A stretch of DNA of 64,000 nucleotides from Zygnema cylindricum (taxonomy: Eukaryota > Streptophyta > Zygnematophyceae > Zygnematales > Zygnemataceae), in assembly GCA_037447655.1 (NCBI GenBank), contig JBBHKE010000182.1:59145-123144 (forward strand). Direction: 5' to 3'. Below are positions 31,683-42,198 of this stretch, in pieces. The stretch's first letter is position 1. Every line of letters begins with the position of its first letter. A program made the position numbers and the translations under genes. The notes beneath the pieces were generated by a model. The model was not told the origin of the DNA, did not search any database, and saw only the letters and a program-made list of their open reading frames with translations.

Positions 31683-32709
31683 TGTTAAGTGAGAAAAGTA
31701 TAAAAAACTAAATCGGGAAGCCATGGTTGAAATTTCTCGAATTAGTGACGTTGATGTTGTCACAAGTGTGCATGACATCACAATGTCACAAAACCATAGG
31801 CATATACAATGTCACAAAAACAAAACGTATACAACCATCGATATTCTGTACACGTGATTTTTTTCGCAAGTTTTGTTTTCGTCTACAAATGTCACAATTT
31901 AAAGTAACAATTTTGTTTCCGAACATAAAAACACACTGAAAAGCAACATAGAGAATCTTCACTAAAAAACAAAGTAACAATACTAAGTTACGTTTACATG
32001 GGAACACACCCTTAATAATTGTACAAATCTTACCATCTTTCAAAACTTATCTTGTCACGTGAATGTGGCGTCTTTTGCTTCAAGTTATCAAATGAAATGA
32101 ATTATTTACACTAATTAGTAACGACTCTTTGTTATTAGGTACAGTTTCCTTCAGTCGAAGGTACTATTTTCATATCGATGTTCTTCCCTTATTCTTCCCT
32201 ACACCTTGAATTGTTTATAACACCAATTTGACGCCCTTAAAAGTTTAACCCTCGCAAATTAAATAGATTTAATAGCTATGTTTGTTTCCTTTACGCTAAT
32301 ACAAGTATAGTTTAATTAGTGTTACTAACACTAATTTGGACAATGATTAAATAGTGCAATGTACGAAATGTGCGAGTCCGTACTAACATTGCTTGCTATT
32401 TTTTACAGACGTACAGAGGAAGTGTCAGATAAAGGTGCCGAGACTGTAAAGTGAGTGGCGTTGACACGAGAAGGTGCCCTAAGACTTGATTCATAGTTAT
32501 AAAGATGGGGGAAAATCACGCGAACCTATTCTCCACATGTTCAAAAGTCGATCATGTGAACACGGGCTATAGCGGCTACGTTATGGGAATGTGCATCCAA
32601 ATTAGTGTTACATGTATAAATTAGCGCGTTAGGCCCATGAATCTAAAATAGAGTTGATGATACCGTTTGTTTTTTTTCCACTAATAATTTCTTCACCCTA
32701 AAAAAACCC
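31683..32709. other. Intergenic repeat-rich interval
   Basis: No gene seen. It begins ttaagtgagaaaagtataa, an inverted match to ttatactttctcacttaa at about 34559-34576. At 32400-32600 there is an inverted copy of the repeat module seen at 60.0-60.5 kb (cacatgttc...catgtgaac hairpin). Confidence 0.4.
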
Positions 32710-32712
32710 TTA

Positions 32713-33977
32713 GGGTGGCGTTCTATCAGGAAATTATGTAATCGTACGAACAACATTACAGAATGCTACACTTTGAACGTTGTTCTCTCGCGCGAGTTTG
32801 TAATCCACGTGCTCAGAAATGAGTAGCGCGAGTCTGTAATCCACAAATGAGTGGTACCACGTAAGATAAGATCGAAAATCGTCAAATATTTTTTACACCG
32901 ACCAACTTCAACTCGAAATCGTCATTTGCATACCATGTACGTGTGGACCAGGGCAACGTATCACACACATTTTGTACTTTTTGGAAACCATAGTTCAAAA
33001 GTAGGTGAAAGTAGGCCCATACAATATGCCTATTGTATGTAAAACATACAATATGACCTTAAGACCCATATTGTACTGGTCTCAAAATGAAAAAAAATAG
33101 TAACAGGGTTGAGTTGCACATCGATCGATAGAGAATTAAACGTCATGTCTAAATTTTGAAAAACATTCGGACAAAAAAAATAAAATCTGTGAGTTTTGAG
33201 GTATTTTTTATTTAAACCGTCAGATTTCGACGATCTGACGGTCGCTGATCAAAGTAGCGATGTAAGAAGATCACATGAAAAGCCCATAACACAACTCATT
33301 CTACGCTATGTCGGTTCGCTGAAATTTCGTCCAGCGGCGGTGCGCTGTACTATGATCATAAGTCAGGTTCGTAAGTTGTGCACAAACGCACACACATACA
33401 TTATGCCTACTCTACGCGAGTTTTGTGCCAAGTTTTGTGCGCCTACCAAAGGCCTACCATAAAAACGTCTACTTTTGAACTATGTTGCAAACGCTTGTCA
33501 GATGCCAGTTCATTATTTTTAGGGTTTCTGCTTTTTCGCGTGACGAATGAGCACTTCCACAAATAGTGTGACGAATGGCCCGGTAACAAAAATAGCGCGA
33601 TGAAAGCTCGTTACGAGATCACTTTCGTGATTTCCGTTGAATTTTTGAATGCATATATCATGTGCGAAATTTTTCGATTTCCGTTGGTTTGCCGTCGTGA
33701 CACGTACATTCATTATCCAACGTGTCGCGACTCAACTTTTTCTGTAAATGGTGATGTACCTCCTCGAGGTTCATCACCATTTACAGAAACTTTCGAAGCG
33801 AATGCATCGCGAAAAAACAACCAACGGTCATTGTTACCTCCCAGAACTTTGGAGAATATTGGCAAGATTCTCTGTAATGTTGTTCGCGTTTAAAACCAAA
33901 ATAAGAGGTACGGCATGGTACGAATAGGTCTGGATTTCTGTAAACAACCTCACTTTTCGTTTGATGGAACGCCACCC
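32713..33977. mobile_element. Non-autonomous DNA transposon, GGGTGGCGTT ends, copy 1
   Basis: 1265 bp with terminal inverted repeats gggtggcgttctatca and tgatggaacgccaccc, flanked by TTA on the left and TAA on the right. The interior matches copy 2 (61557-62582) in opposite orientation. It contains a long near-perfect hairpin at about 33740-33790. No transposase frame. Ends and 3-bp T-A-rich target fit PIF/Harbinger-type elements, by inference. Confidence 0.75.
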
Positions 33978-33998
33978 TAATATCAATTCACGGTATAG

Positions 33999-34216
33999 TA
34001 CACCGTGTATCGCTATTATTGTTAACAATTTTCTCGCCGCTTAAAACATTTTTTCTCCGTACACACTTGTTTCAATTTAAAACCGCCAATCGGAAGCTGA
34101 GAATCTTGCCTCTTAATCGCAACCGTCAGATCCACAATCCGTCAAGTGTGTACGGAGAAAAGATGTTTTTTTATCGGCAAAAAGAACATTTAACACTAAT
34201 AGCGATTCACGGTGTA
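33999..34216. mobile_element. CACCGTG-type inverted-repeat element (218 bp)
   Basis: Bounded by tacaccgtgtatcgctatta and aatagcgattcacggtgta. Inside is a second inverted pair, ttctccgtacacacttg (about 34052-34069) and caagtgtgtacggagaa (about 34143-34159). Non-coding. Confidence 0.65.
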
Positions 34217-34217
34217 G

Positions 34218-34759
34218 TACACCGTGAATCGTTATTCGCGTAAAGGTTTCTTTAGCGTGTAGGAACAATTACCGTTATTTACGCTAATTGAGAATTTGGA
34301 TTTTTTCAAAAAAAACATACATACTGGATATTTACTTATACTAATTTGGATTTAAAAAAAATGAAACACCCGCCCCAAACTTGTTTACACTAATATAGGT
34401 TCTGCTCAAAATCTGACAAATCGTACACAATCGTACGTTCACACCGTCGAAACGCAGTTGCCGGACCAATATGTGAGAACGTGATTTTCGACAACCCGAT
34501 TGCATCCCCTTTTTAGAGCGCAGATTCTCATGCGTCCGTGGTTACTAAAACCCATTAATTATACTTTCTCACTTAAAAAGGTACATTTTTGTACGGTATG
34601 ACACCAACCGTACAACACTCTATTTAGATGATAAAAATTGGAAAAGAACCCTAAATGGCGTAAAAGAAAAAACAGAATAATTTATGCTGTTTAAGAATTT
34701 GGGGAAAAAAAAAGGTACCTTAAATAGCGTCCATTACGCCAATACCGATTCACGGTGTA
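34218..34759. mobile_element. CACCGTG-type inverted-repeat element (542 bp)
   Basis: Starts tacaccgtgaatcgttatt one base after the previous element and ends accgattcacggtgta. Its interior is a diverged relative of the next element (both carry aaggtac...tgtacggtatga). Confidence 0.65.
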
Positions 34760-34768
34760 CAGGTAAAG

Positions 34769-35311
34769 TACACCGCGAATCGTTATTAGTGTCAAAGTTT
34801 AAATAGTGTTGAAGAACATTTACCGTAATTGATGCTAATTAAGAATTTGAAATTTTTCAAAAAAAGGTGTATTCTAATTTCGGCGTTTATGCTAATTTGG
34901 GAACAGCAAAAATGGAATATTATTCGTACGATTATATACACTAATATATGTATCTATACAAAATATTAGAAATCGTACGCCGTCGCGAGTTTAAAATATC
35001 CGTACATGCTATTCTAGTTTACGTGTCAGACTAATCCCGTTTTTTTTAGCGCGCGTTCCTATGCGTGCGCGTCTGATTTAATTCATTTTTTGTAAATTTT
35101 CACTTGCAAAGGTACAGTTATGTACGGTATGATATCGACCGTACACCACACCTTTTATATTTTATGGTACTTTCGGGCTTTTCTTTATTTTGTACGGCAC
35201 CTTAATTAACGTCAAGGAAAAATTAAAATCATGTATCCTATCTGAAAAAAAAAATCAAAATTTTAAGAACCCAAATTAGTGACTTTGACACTAATAACGA
35301 TTCGCGGTGTA
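34769..35311. mobile_element. CACCGTG-type inverted-repeat element (543 bp)
   Basis: Starts tacaccgcgaatcgttatta and ends aataacgattcgcggtgta. Almost the same length as its left neighbour and alignable with it, so the two look like tandem insertions of one family. Confidence 0.65.
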
Positions 35312-35395
35312 CTTGTAGTTTCAACTTCCACGTCAACAGCTTCCAAACTCCTAAAGAGGAGTTTCATTTCATCCCGTGGCCAACACAGTCTCTTC

Positions 35396-35497
35396 CCTTC
35401 TTTCTAACTCTCCCTGTCTCTCTCTTCTCTCTCTCTCTCTCCCCCTCTCTCTCTCTCTCCCCCCTCTCTCTCTCTCTCCCCCTCTCTCTCTCCTTAT
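35396..35497 (+). promoter_or_regulatory. CT-repeat tract upstream of DUF538 gene
   Basis: About 100 bp of ctctct and ccccctct repeats lie 170-270 bp before the DUF538 start codon. Such tracts are common in plant core promoters and 5' UTRs, so a promoter or leader role is plausible but inferred only from position. Confidence 0.45.
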
Positions 35498-35668
35498 CTT
35501 TCCTCGACATGAATAAATGAATAAATAATAAGGATTAAGTCTGAGTTTGTATGTTTTCTCGAATGAACAACACATACTGTTTAATTCTCCTTTGCTCCTA
35601 TCTCTCTTTGTCGTCCTACGCTAGTTTCTTTGCACCAAATTTTTAACCTAGCAACTCATTTTTTTTTT

Positions 35669-37596
35669 ATGGCGGTCAATATCAAAACCGTGTTCGATGT
35701 GCTGGAAGCGAATCGCCTTCCACAAGGATTATTGCCATTATCCGTCACTGGTTTGTCCTATTTAACTTCAAATTCTTAACATTTTTTTTTTAAGGCTGAA
35801 GCCTGACTCATATTTTGTTGATCCATTCATGTCATAAAACAAAATTTTGATATTTTATGCCTATTTTACTTCTTTTGTGCGTATGATACGATGAGAAATA
35901 GCATGCTTTTGTTCTATGATTCATGTTTTTCCAGCTTGTTTGCCACTTTTAAGCCTTTTCCATTTTTGTCTTTTTTTCCTATTGTATCTTGAATAGTTTT
36001 ATTATTCCTCACCTAAGCGTTTCTTGCTTAGTTCAAGAGAATTTTTGAAGGATAAATAGCATAAATAGCATGAATAGCATTTTCTCCTGCCACGTCAGCA
36101 TTACACTGCCACGTCATCATTCCACTCTGCCACGTCAGCATTCCACCCTGCCATGTCATCATGCCAGGCCACTTACATGCAAGCTTTTGCTTTCCATAAA
36201 GTGTTCGCAGAATAGTTGTGTTAATTCAATTTTGTCATCACAAAGTTTGTTTTTCAAGCCCTTTGAATCACAGAAATTGGGAGAAAAATGGACGGTAGTC
36301 AATCTCTGCTAAAAGAAAAGTACACCGTGTATCGCTATTAGCGTCAGGAACTATCACCGTGGGTTTTTATATTTTTGACTATTTCTAATTCAGTTCCAAA
36401 TGACGTGGGTGGTTTTGAACTGTTTAAAGAACTAGGTCTTTTTATGTGTTTTTATGTGTTTTTTTTTTTACAATAATAACGATACACGGCGTACTTACTG
36501 AAGATCGCACTGATGATGAACTAATACCGCATTAAATATATAAGTTCAATTGCTTGTACACCAATGATGTTATAGGAGTTAGAGAAGTATGATGGAGAAA
36601 GGATATGATATTTGCGATTTCGTGACAAGTGTTTGTCATTTATGCATCATCCAATTTTTGTTTATTTGCGAAGTAAAATTTATCGTTTCGGTTCAAAGTG
36701 AAGACTCCCTGTGGGTAGGATAAAGTAACGCTGGGTGAAAATTTCGGAGAATTTGAGTTCGAGGTTAATTAACTTTTGTTTGCCATGAAACCTCTTGACA
36801 TCAGATTATGAAATGGATGAAGATGGTAACTTCACGGTTCACTTAAGTGAGAAAACGTATGTAACTTTTGGAGAAGGGGAACCTGGAGCAAAACTAGTAT
36901 TCTATGACATGGTACTGGGAGGTAAATTGAAGGATCTTCAAATTACTAACTTGACAGGAGTCTCTGCGAAGAAGGTGAGATTTGGCTGATATTCTCCAGT
37001 TTGTTCCCGGAGTTTTCGTTATCTAAGTGTTATCCATCTTTGTAGAAGATGTATGTTTGTAATGAACAATTCATCTGCATGCTAAGATTGTTTAGCAAGT
37101 AAATTTCGGGTGAAGTCCAGTCTCTTTTCTTTGAAAACTTGATAGAACATTTGCTTACCCATCCTTGTTTTTCCTTCCTGAAGAGGATACATTGAAAACG
37201 AGGGAATAGATTCATATTTGATTATGATCTTATCTTGTCATATTTGACCACGAACTTGTCTTATTGCCACATGCACGGAAAAGGACAATAGTCGTGCACA
37301 CTTGCATCAATTTCTTAAAGCTTCCTCTTCCTCCATTTTGTTTTACGTCATACTAATACAAACCATTGAATGCGTTATTTTCTGCAAAACCATCACCCGA
37401 TGTAATATGGATTTGTATATACTGGCCCAACATTCAATGAACTCTGTATCCCGTTTTTTGTTTTTCTTTGTAGGCATTCATTTGGGTTTCTATTGGCTCC
37501 ATCATTCGGGCGACTGGTGACTCAACCACTTTGAAATTTTTCTGGGGCCTTATTGGCTTGGAACTTCCAGTAAGGTGGTTTGAAAGGAAAAGCTGA
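35669..37596 (+). CDS. DUF538 family protein, three exons
   Basis: Three exons splice in frame with GT...AG borders: 35669-35750, 36805-36974 and 37474-37596, giving 124 codons plus TGA. Exon 1 reads TVFDVLEANRLPQGLLPLSV, the DUF538 N-terminal signature. Exon 2 has DYEMDEDGNFTVHLS, then the GKLKDLQITNLTGVSAKK strand-turn region. Exon 3 has FIWVSIGSIIRATG and LELPVRWFERKS, matching the family's WLPV...FPV..FE end. Phases fit: the first intron splits an Asp codon and the second falls between codons. DUF538 proteins are small plant proteins of unsettled function, usually 140-180 residues, so this is a short member without signal peptide or tail. AATAAA follows at 37668-37673. Introns are 1054 and 499 bp; intron 1 holds an ACGT minisatellite and a small transposon. 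Expression is not shown. Confidence 0.85.
36087..36166 (+). repeat. ACGT minisatellite in DUF538 intron 1
   Basis: Four head-to-tail units of about 20 bp (ctgccacgtcagcattcca type). Three keep the CCACGTCA core; the last has CCATGTCA. ACGT cores are binding sites of plant bZIP factors, so an intronic enhancer role is possible. Confidence 0.75.
36321..36493. mobile_element. CACCGTG-type element in DUF538 intron 1 (173 bp)
   Basis: Bounded by tacaccgtgtatcgctatta and aataacgatacacggcgta. It is the smallest clear member of this family here, and it is tolerated inside a host intron. Confidence 0.65.
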
Positions 37597-37667
37597 TAAG
37601 TTAACAACATTGAAGAAATTTGCTCCGATGTTGAGTGGGAATTGTAACAATTTTAGGGTGAACTGTA

Positions 37668-37673
37668 AATAAA
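37668..37673 (+). terminator. Polyadenylation signal of DUF538 gene
   Basis: AATAAA 72 bp after the stop codon, in an AT-rich setting. Plausible plant near-upstream element. Confidence 0.45.
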
Positions 37674-38541
37674 ATTACTCAGAAGACACCATGAATTGTA
37701 CAATTGAACTCCAAAATTTGGGTAAACTTCAATAGTCTAGTTACTTCATGAGCTGGAGGCTATTGAGGGCAACCAAGTGCAACCAAACGGAAAAGTATCA
37801 TTTATTTTCAGGTGTCAAATATTTTGCTTAAATTGATGAGCGTTTGAAGCTGTTGCAGAAGCCAAGAAGTTTGTCATGTTTTGTACCATAGAACAGATTG
37901 TGTACAGGACGTCGGACAGAGGTATTAGGCAATAGAAACTTGCCATTTTTTTTTTTTTTTTCGGAATGGAGCTTATTTTCAGGCCTCTACATTTGTTTTT
38001 TGTCCGGACATTTTGTTGTACACACAGTGTAATCCTTTAGAGTCTATTTAAATTAAAAATATTGTTGGAATGAAGTTATACAAAACTGTCTTGATTTTTT
38101 TTTTAAACAAAGATGAAGTAAACAACAAAGCACTTCTAATCTATAAGATTCTGAAAGGAAATATCTTTCAACTACCAATTATAGAGACAGGTGCAGGATC
38201 TATGACTATTTTTAACTACTGTTGAGGCGGAAATTGAAAGGAATGTTTAACACCGGAGGTTCCCTTATACGTCTTGTTGCTCGTCTTTTATTGTCACTAA
38301 AACTAAGATACTACTGAGATTTGAAACTCAGAAGTATAAGAAACGCTAGGGTGGTGGCAGTATATCCAATTAAATTTTAAATGGAGTGACACTAAATTAA
38401 CAGCTGTTTAGATTTCAATAAGGGAATATACAATAAACGGTTGGGCAAGAACTGCTTTACAACATACGTGGATAAAATTTCTAGTCTCCCATTCATGAAA
38501 TGTGCTCAAATTCCTTACTCCTCTACAACCTGTGTTTGTCT
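37674..38541. other. Intergenic interval between convergent genes
   Basis: AT-rich with homopolymer T runs. Contains only the presumed 3' flanks of the DUF538 and glycosyltransferase genes. No further feature seen. Confidence 0.4.
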
Positions 38542-39410
38542 TCATGCTCTTTCCAACAACCATTGGAACTCAATAGCTAGATTCCGATACATGGGTGTGT
38601 CGAGATACTTCTCTTTCACTCTTGCCTTTCCCATCTGGCTCATACTCAGTTTCTTGTCAGTGTCATTCAGCATTTGCTTCAGATGCTCAATGAGAGGTAC
38701 AATTCCTTTTTTTCCAACGGGATGCAAAAGACCAGTAACTCCTGGAAGGATAATTTCTGCTGTTCCTCCCACATTGGTTCCCAGTACCTGCCACAAGGAA
38801 CACCTTACATTGCTATTAGTGTTGGGGGATCATTAGTGTTAAAGCCGATGTAGGATTAACTACGCTAATTATATTTTGCAACGTGGCTCACCATGGGCCA
38901 CAACAAACCGCATAATTAACTATAATTTATGACTTTGGGCCCAAAAATCATGCACTCGAATTAGTGTTGTTGATGCTAATGGCAATGGGAAGTGTAGCGC
39001 TCCCGACATTGTTAAAACTAAATAGTAAGAATAATAGCATTCTTGAATAAGTCGCAAAAACTTCCTTTGAAACATAAAGAGAAAGATGGTTGAGTTGAGA
39101 AGTCTTTTACGGTGCAACACTAAAAGTAAGACTAATTTAATGCGGTTTTCTTTACCAAAAATCACAAAATAGCGTGAATAACACTATTCAGTATGTGGAC
39201 TACAACCGACCACGCCTCCCAGCACTTCAACAGGGAGTGTAACTGATGGCCAGACTGACCGACCGATCGACCGGCCGGCCCGACTGATGGTCAGTGAAGT
39301 AAAATGAGCGGAATTTCCAGGCATTTATAAGTCAAGGTATAACTGAGACTGACCGGCAATCCGAAGGCCATGGCTTCTACTGTAACACGTCCAAAAGTTT
39401 CGCCAATACC
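38542..39410 (-). CDS. Plant GT4 glycosyltransferase, last two exons (partial)
   Basis: On the minus strand a 57-bp exon (39410-39354) reads GIGETFGRVTVEAMAFGLP, preceded by CAG and followed by GT. The next exon (38790 to the stop at 38544-38542) starts VLGTNVGGTAEIILPGVTGL and continues through LLHPVGKKG to the end. Together they are the C-terminal donor-sugar site of a family-4 (GT-B fold) glycosyltransferase: the EX7E-type region with GETFGR and EAMAFGLP, then the GGT-EI loop. They closely recall plant soluble GT4 proteins such as Arabidopsis At3g15940 and At1g75420 (from memory). The substrate is unknown. Exons for the remaining ~80 percent were not found upstream; they may be distant, since the region to 45 kb is full of small transposons, or lost. 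The intron (38791-39353) also looks repeat-derived. Confidence 0.75.
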
Positions 39411-39909
39411 CTGCTTTATCCCAAGACAACCAACATTCACCAAGATCAGCAAAAAGGGACAAGCCGTAAGCAATTAGTGTTGACTGATTGTTGAATAAAT
39501 GGGTTTTTTCCAGCCAAGACAAAGGATCCCTATAATCTTGGCAAAAGAATATATATTATTTTAAAATGTCCATACACTGAGCCTAATTTTTAATGGTTTT
39601 CTATGACTTTCATCCGCTTTCGAGAGCTTTCTGTCATTTTTCTAAGAACCTTCAAAGCAAAACAAAGCATCAAATTCAAAATAGGTTTTTAAGAGGATCG
39701 AATTTTAAGAGCATCAGATTTTGAACACGTCTTTAGGAGCATAAAATTAAAAATAATTTTTAAGAGCGTCGAAGGCAAGTTAATTGCTTTTGGGATAGGT
39801 GGAAGAATGGGACGATAGTGTTGCATTATGTTGCCCCTGTGCTGACTCATCAATGTATTAACACACTTATCAACTTCAGCATGCCATTCCAAACCTTTGA
39901 CTTTGAAGG

Positions 39910-40415
39910 TACACCGCGAATCGTAATTAGAGTAAATTACTCTAATTCGGTCGCTCGAAATTTCGACTTCTATCACATGAAATAGAGTAAATTATTCTAA
40001 TTTTTTCATTATTCTATTTAAGGTAAAGTTTAATTAGCGTTTTGTCACCCCAAATTTTGACTCTATCACCATAAATAGAGTACATTATTCTGACCGTGCA
40101 AAATTGTAATTTATTAAGTAAAAAAGTACAATAATGATTTAATAGAGGCCGTTATAATGTAACTGCGTTTTCATAAACCGTGTAGTGCAAACGTCATAAT
40201 GAAGTTAAACTGTACGTTTTGTCAGATTCTGTATATTCACCTAATTTACAGTAGATATATTCAGCGCCCAAATTTACGCCCAAATTAGAGTTATTGATAA
40301 ATTAGAGTAATTTTTTTTTTTGAAAAGGGGTTGATTGCCCAAAACAGAGCTAATTATTATTTTTCTTTTTTTTACTCTAATTATTTCTTTACTCTAATTA
40401 CGATTTGCGGTGTAG
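39910..40415. mobile_element. CACCGTG-type inverted-repeat element (506 bp)
   Basis: Terminal inverted repeats tacaccgcgaatcgtaatta and taattacgatttgcggtgta match over about 27 bp with one mismatch, continuing into agagtaaa/tttactct. Non-coding. Confidence 0.75.
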
Positions 40416-41128
40416 TGCCGAACATACTATACCGCCCATCGCATATAAAGCTAAGAGTCGATGATTTGTTTGATATAACTACACTAAATTAAATATTGCA
40501 TCGTGGCTAATTTACGGAACACTAGTTCAGTACGTTTTTTTAACTTATCGTGATATTAGGTCAGAAAATACTCACATGATCAATGTAGTTTTTGATTCAC
40601 GCAATATTATGGTCCAGCCTAATCACGACTTTTGGTCAGCTAGATCGACGGTAAAATCAGAAAATTGGAATAAGACAGACGTGGACAAATTAGCATGGTC
40701 GCGGAAATGCCACGCTACCCTGCTTTCTAAAAAAATAAAGAAAAAAAGGAAAAAAAACATAGTTAATTCGTTTGTTTTTTGTTTTCTATTCTCGTCTCAT
40801 AGATGAAACCCCACGCATTAAAATACATAAATAAAACCAAAAAATGACCAAAAATAACCAAAAATAACAAAAAAAACAAGAAAACAAAAATTGTCTCAAA
40901 AAAAAACTCGAAAAATTATTAACCCTAATAGCGATTCAAGGTGTGTAGCAGAAATGCCACGCTACCCTGCTTTCCTTGCTTTGCTGACGCTTCTGTTGCA
41001 ATCGTCAACCACAAGTTGTCACAACGCCGTACGATTTGCTATTATTTTTCAGAACCGTGTATTTCCTGGAGTATATACGCTGCTCACCATTGGTCATTCC
41101 TGATCCGATGTGCTACAGGACAGAACAG
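40416..41128. other. Intergenic interval
   Basis: No gene seen. AT-rich with A runs at 40730-40920. The words gaaatgccacgctaccctgctttc occur twice (40704 and 40952 areas). A lone CACCGTG-type end (aatagcgattcaaggtgtg) lies near 40928. Confidence 0.4.
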
Positions 41129-42198
41129 TACACCGTCAATCGCTATTAGAGTATATAACGCCAATTCGGTGCCCTTTAAAAAAAAAAAAAAAACCCGAAA
41201 TACAATCCATAATTCTATTTTTTTCATTATTCTAATTAGGGTTTTTTTTTCAATTAGCGTTAATAATGGAAGTACACTCCGATGGAAATAGTGTGGCGTA
41301 CAAAGGATATTTCCGTACGAATTGTACTTTTTGAATTACAAAGGCATAAAAAGACACTTAACATTATTGCGCACACATGTGAATGTGCACTGGAAGAAAG
41401 AGACGCAAACTCGTCGACAAAAATCACGTTCTCGTATGTTCGTCCGTCGACCGTGTGAACAGCGCGACGGTGTACGAATTGTCAGATTTTGTACGAGTAC
41501 ACATATTGCTGTAGACATTGAAAGGGCGGGTATTTATTATTCAAGACAACCCAAATTACAGTTAGGGATTAATTACACCGTGAATCGTTATTAAACTTAT
41601 GTACTTTATATCGGCGCCCCAAAGTTTTGACATTGATACCTAAAATACAGTGACTGATTCTATTTTATCCGTGACGTTAATTACGGTTCTTGTAAATTAA
41701 CGTCAATGGAATTTCCGTACTAGTGTGGTGTACGGAATGTGTTTGCTGGTAGAAAACTGTACTTGATTAACGAAAATCGTACGAAAATTGTTGTTAACTT
41801 ATGTCGGTTGCATACAGAACTGCGCTTAGAATAAACGTGGAGTCGATTTTGCGACAAACGCCTTCGCAAACCCAAATTAGAATTATGGATTAATTACACT
41901 GAAAGGATGTGACGTGGTACGGATTGTCAAATTTTGTACTTTCACCTATTTTAACGTGTATGTAATGACGACGGATTTTGTATACGTAAATCAGCGTTAT
42001 AGAGAAATTACAATTAAACATTTTTTCATAATGGTATTGATACACAAAGTAGCATCAATGACACTAATTTATTATTGATACTAATAATTTATATAGTCTA
42101 ATAACGATTCACGGTGTAGTATATATATTTAAAAAAAATAAAAATAAAATCCGATTAGTGTTAATAACACTAATTTTTCTTTTACGCTATTTATTCCT
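41129..42198. mobile_element. Larger repeat copy 1, interrupted by a CACCGTG-type element
   Basis: Matches 43928-44460 closely (for example gtacactccgatggaa and aagagacgcaaactcgtcga). Its left end tacaccgtcaatcgctatta is CACCGTG-like. It is interrupted at 41574-42118 by a smaller element, after which homology resumes (gtatatatatt, ttacgctatttattcct) until about 42198, where the right end is lost. Confidence 0.7.
41574..42118. mobile_element. CACCGTG-type element nested in repeat copy 1, TA duplication
   Basis: 545 bp from tacaccgtgaatcgttatt to aataacgattcacggtgta. The related copy at 44371-44385 reads ttaattagtatata with no insert, so the insertion duplicated the dinucleotide TA. This places the family with TA-targeting elements (Tc1/mariner-like) by inference. 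Confidence 0.8.

Noticed and set aside
34196-34237. Palindrome aatagcgattcacggtgta/tacaccgtgaatcgttatt as a single cruciform or operator site
   Set aside because: It is the junction of two neighbouring inverted-repeat elements whose other ends can be located.
36795-36989. Single-exon 64-residue ORF as a complete gene
   Set aside because: Its first residues lie in the intron before the acceptor at 36804 and its end runs past the donor at 36975; it is exon 2 of the DUF538 gene.
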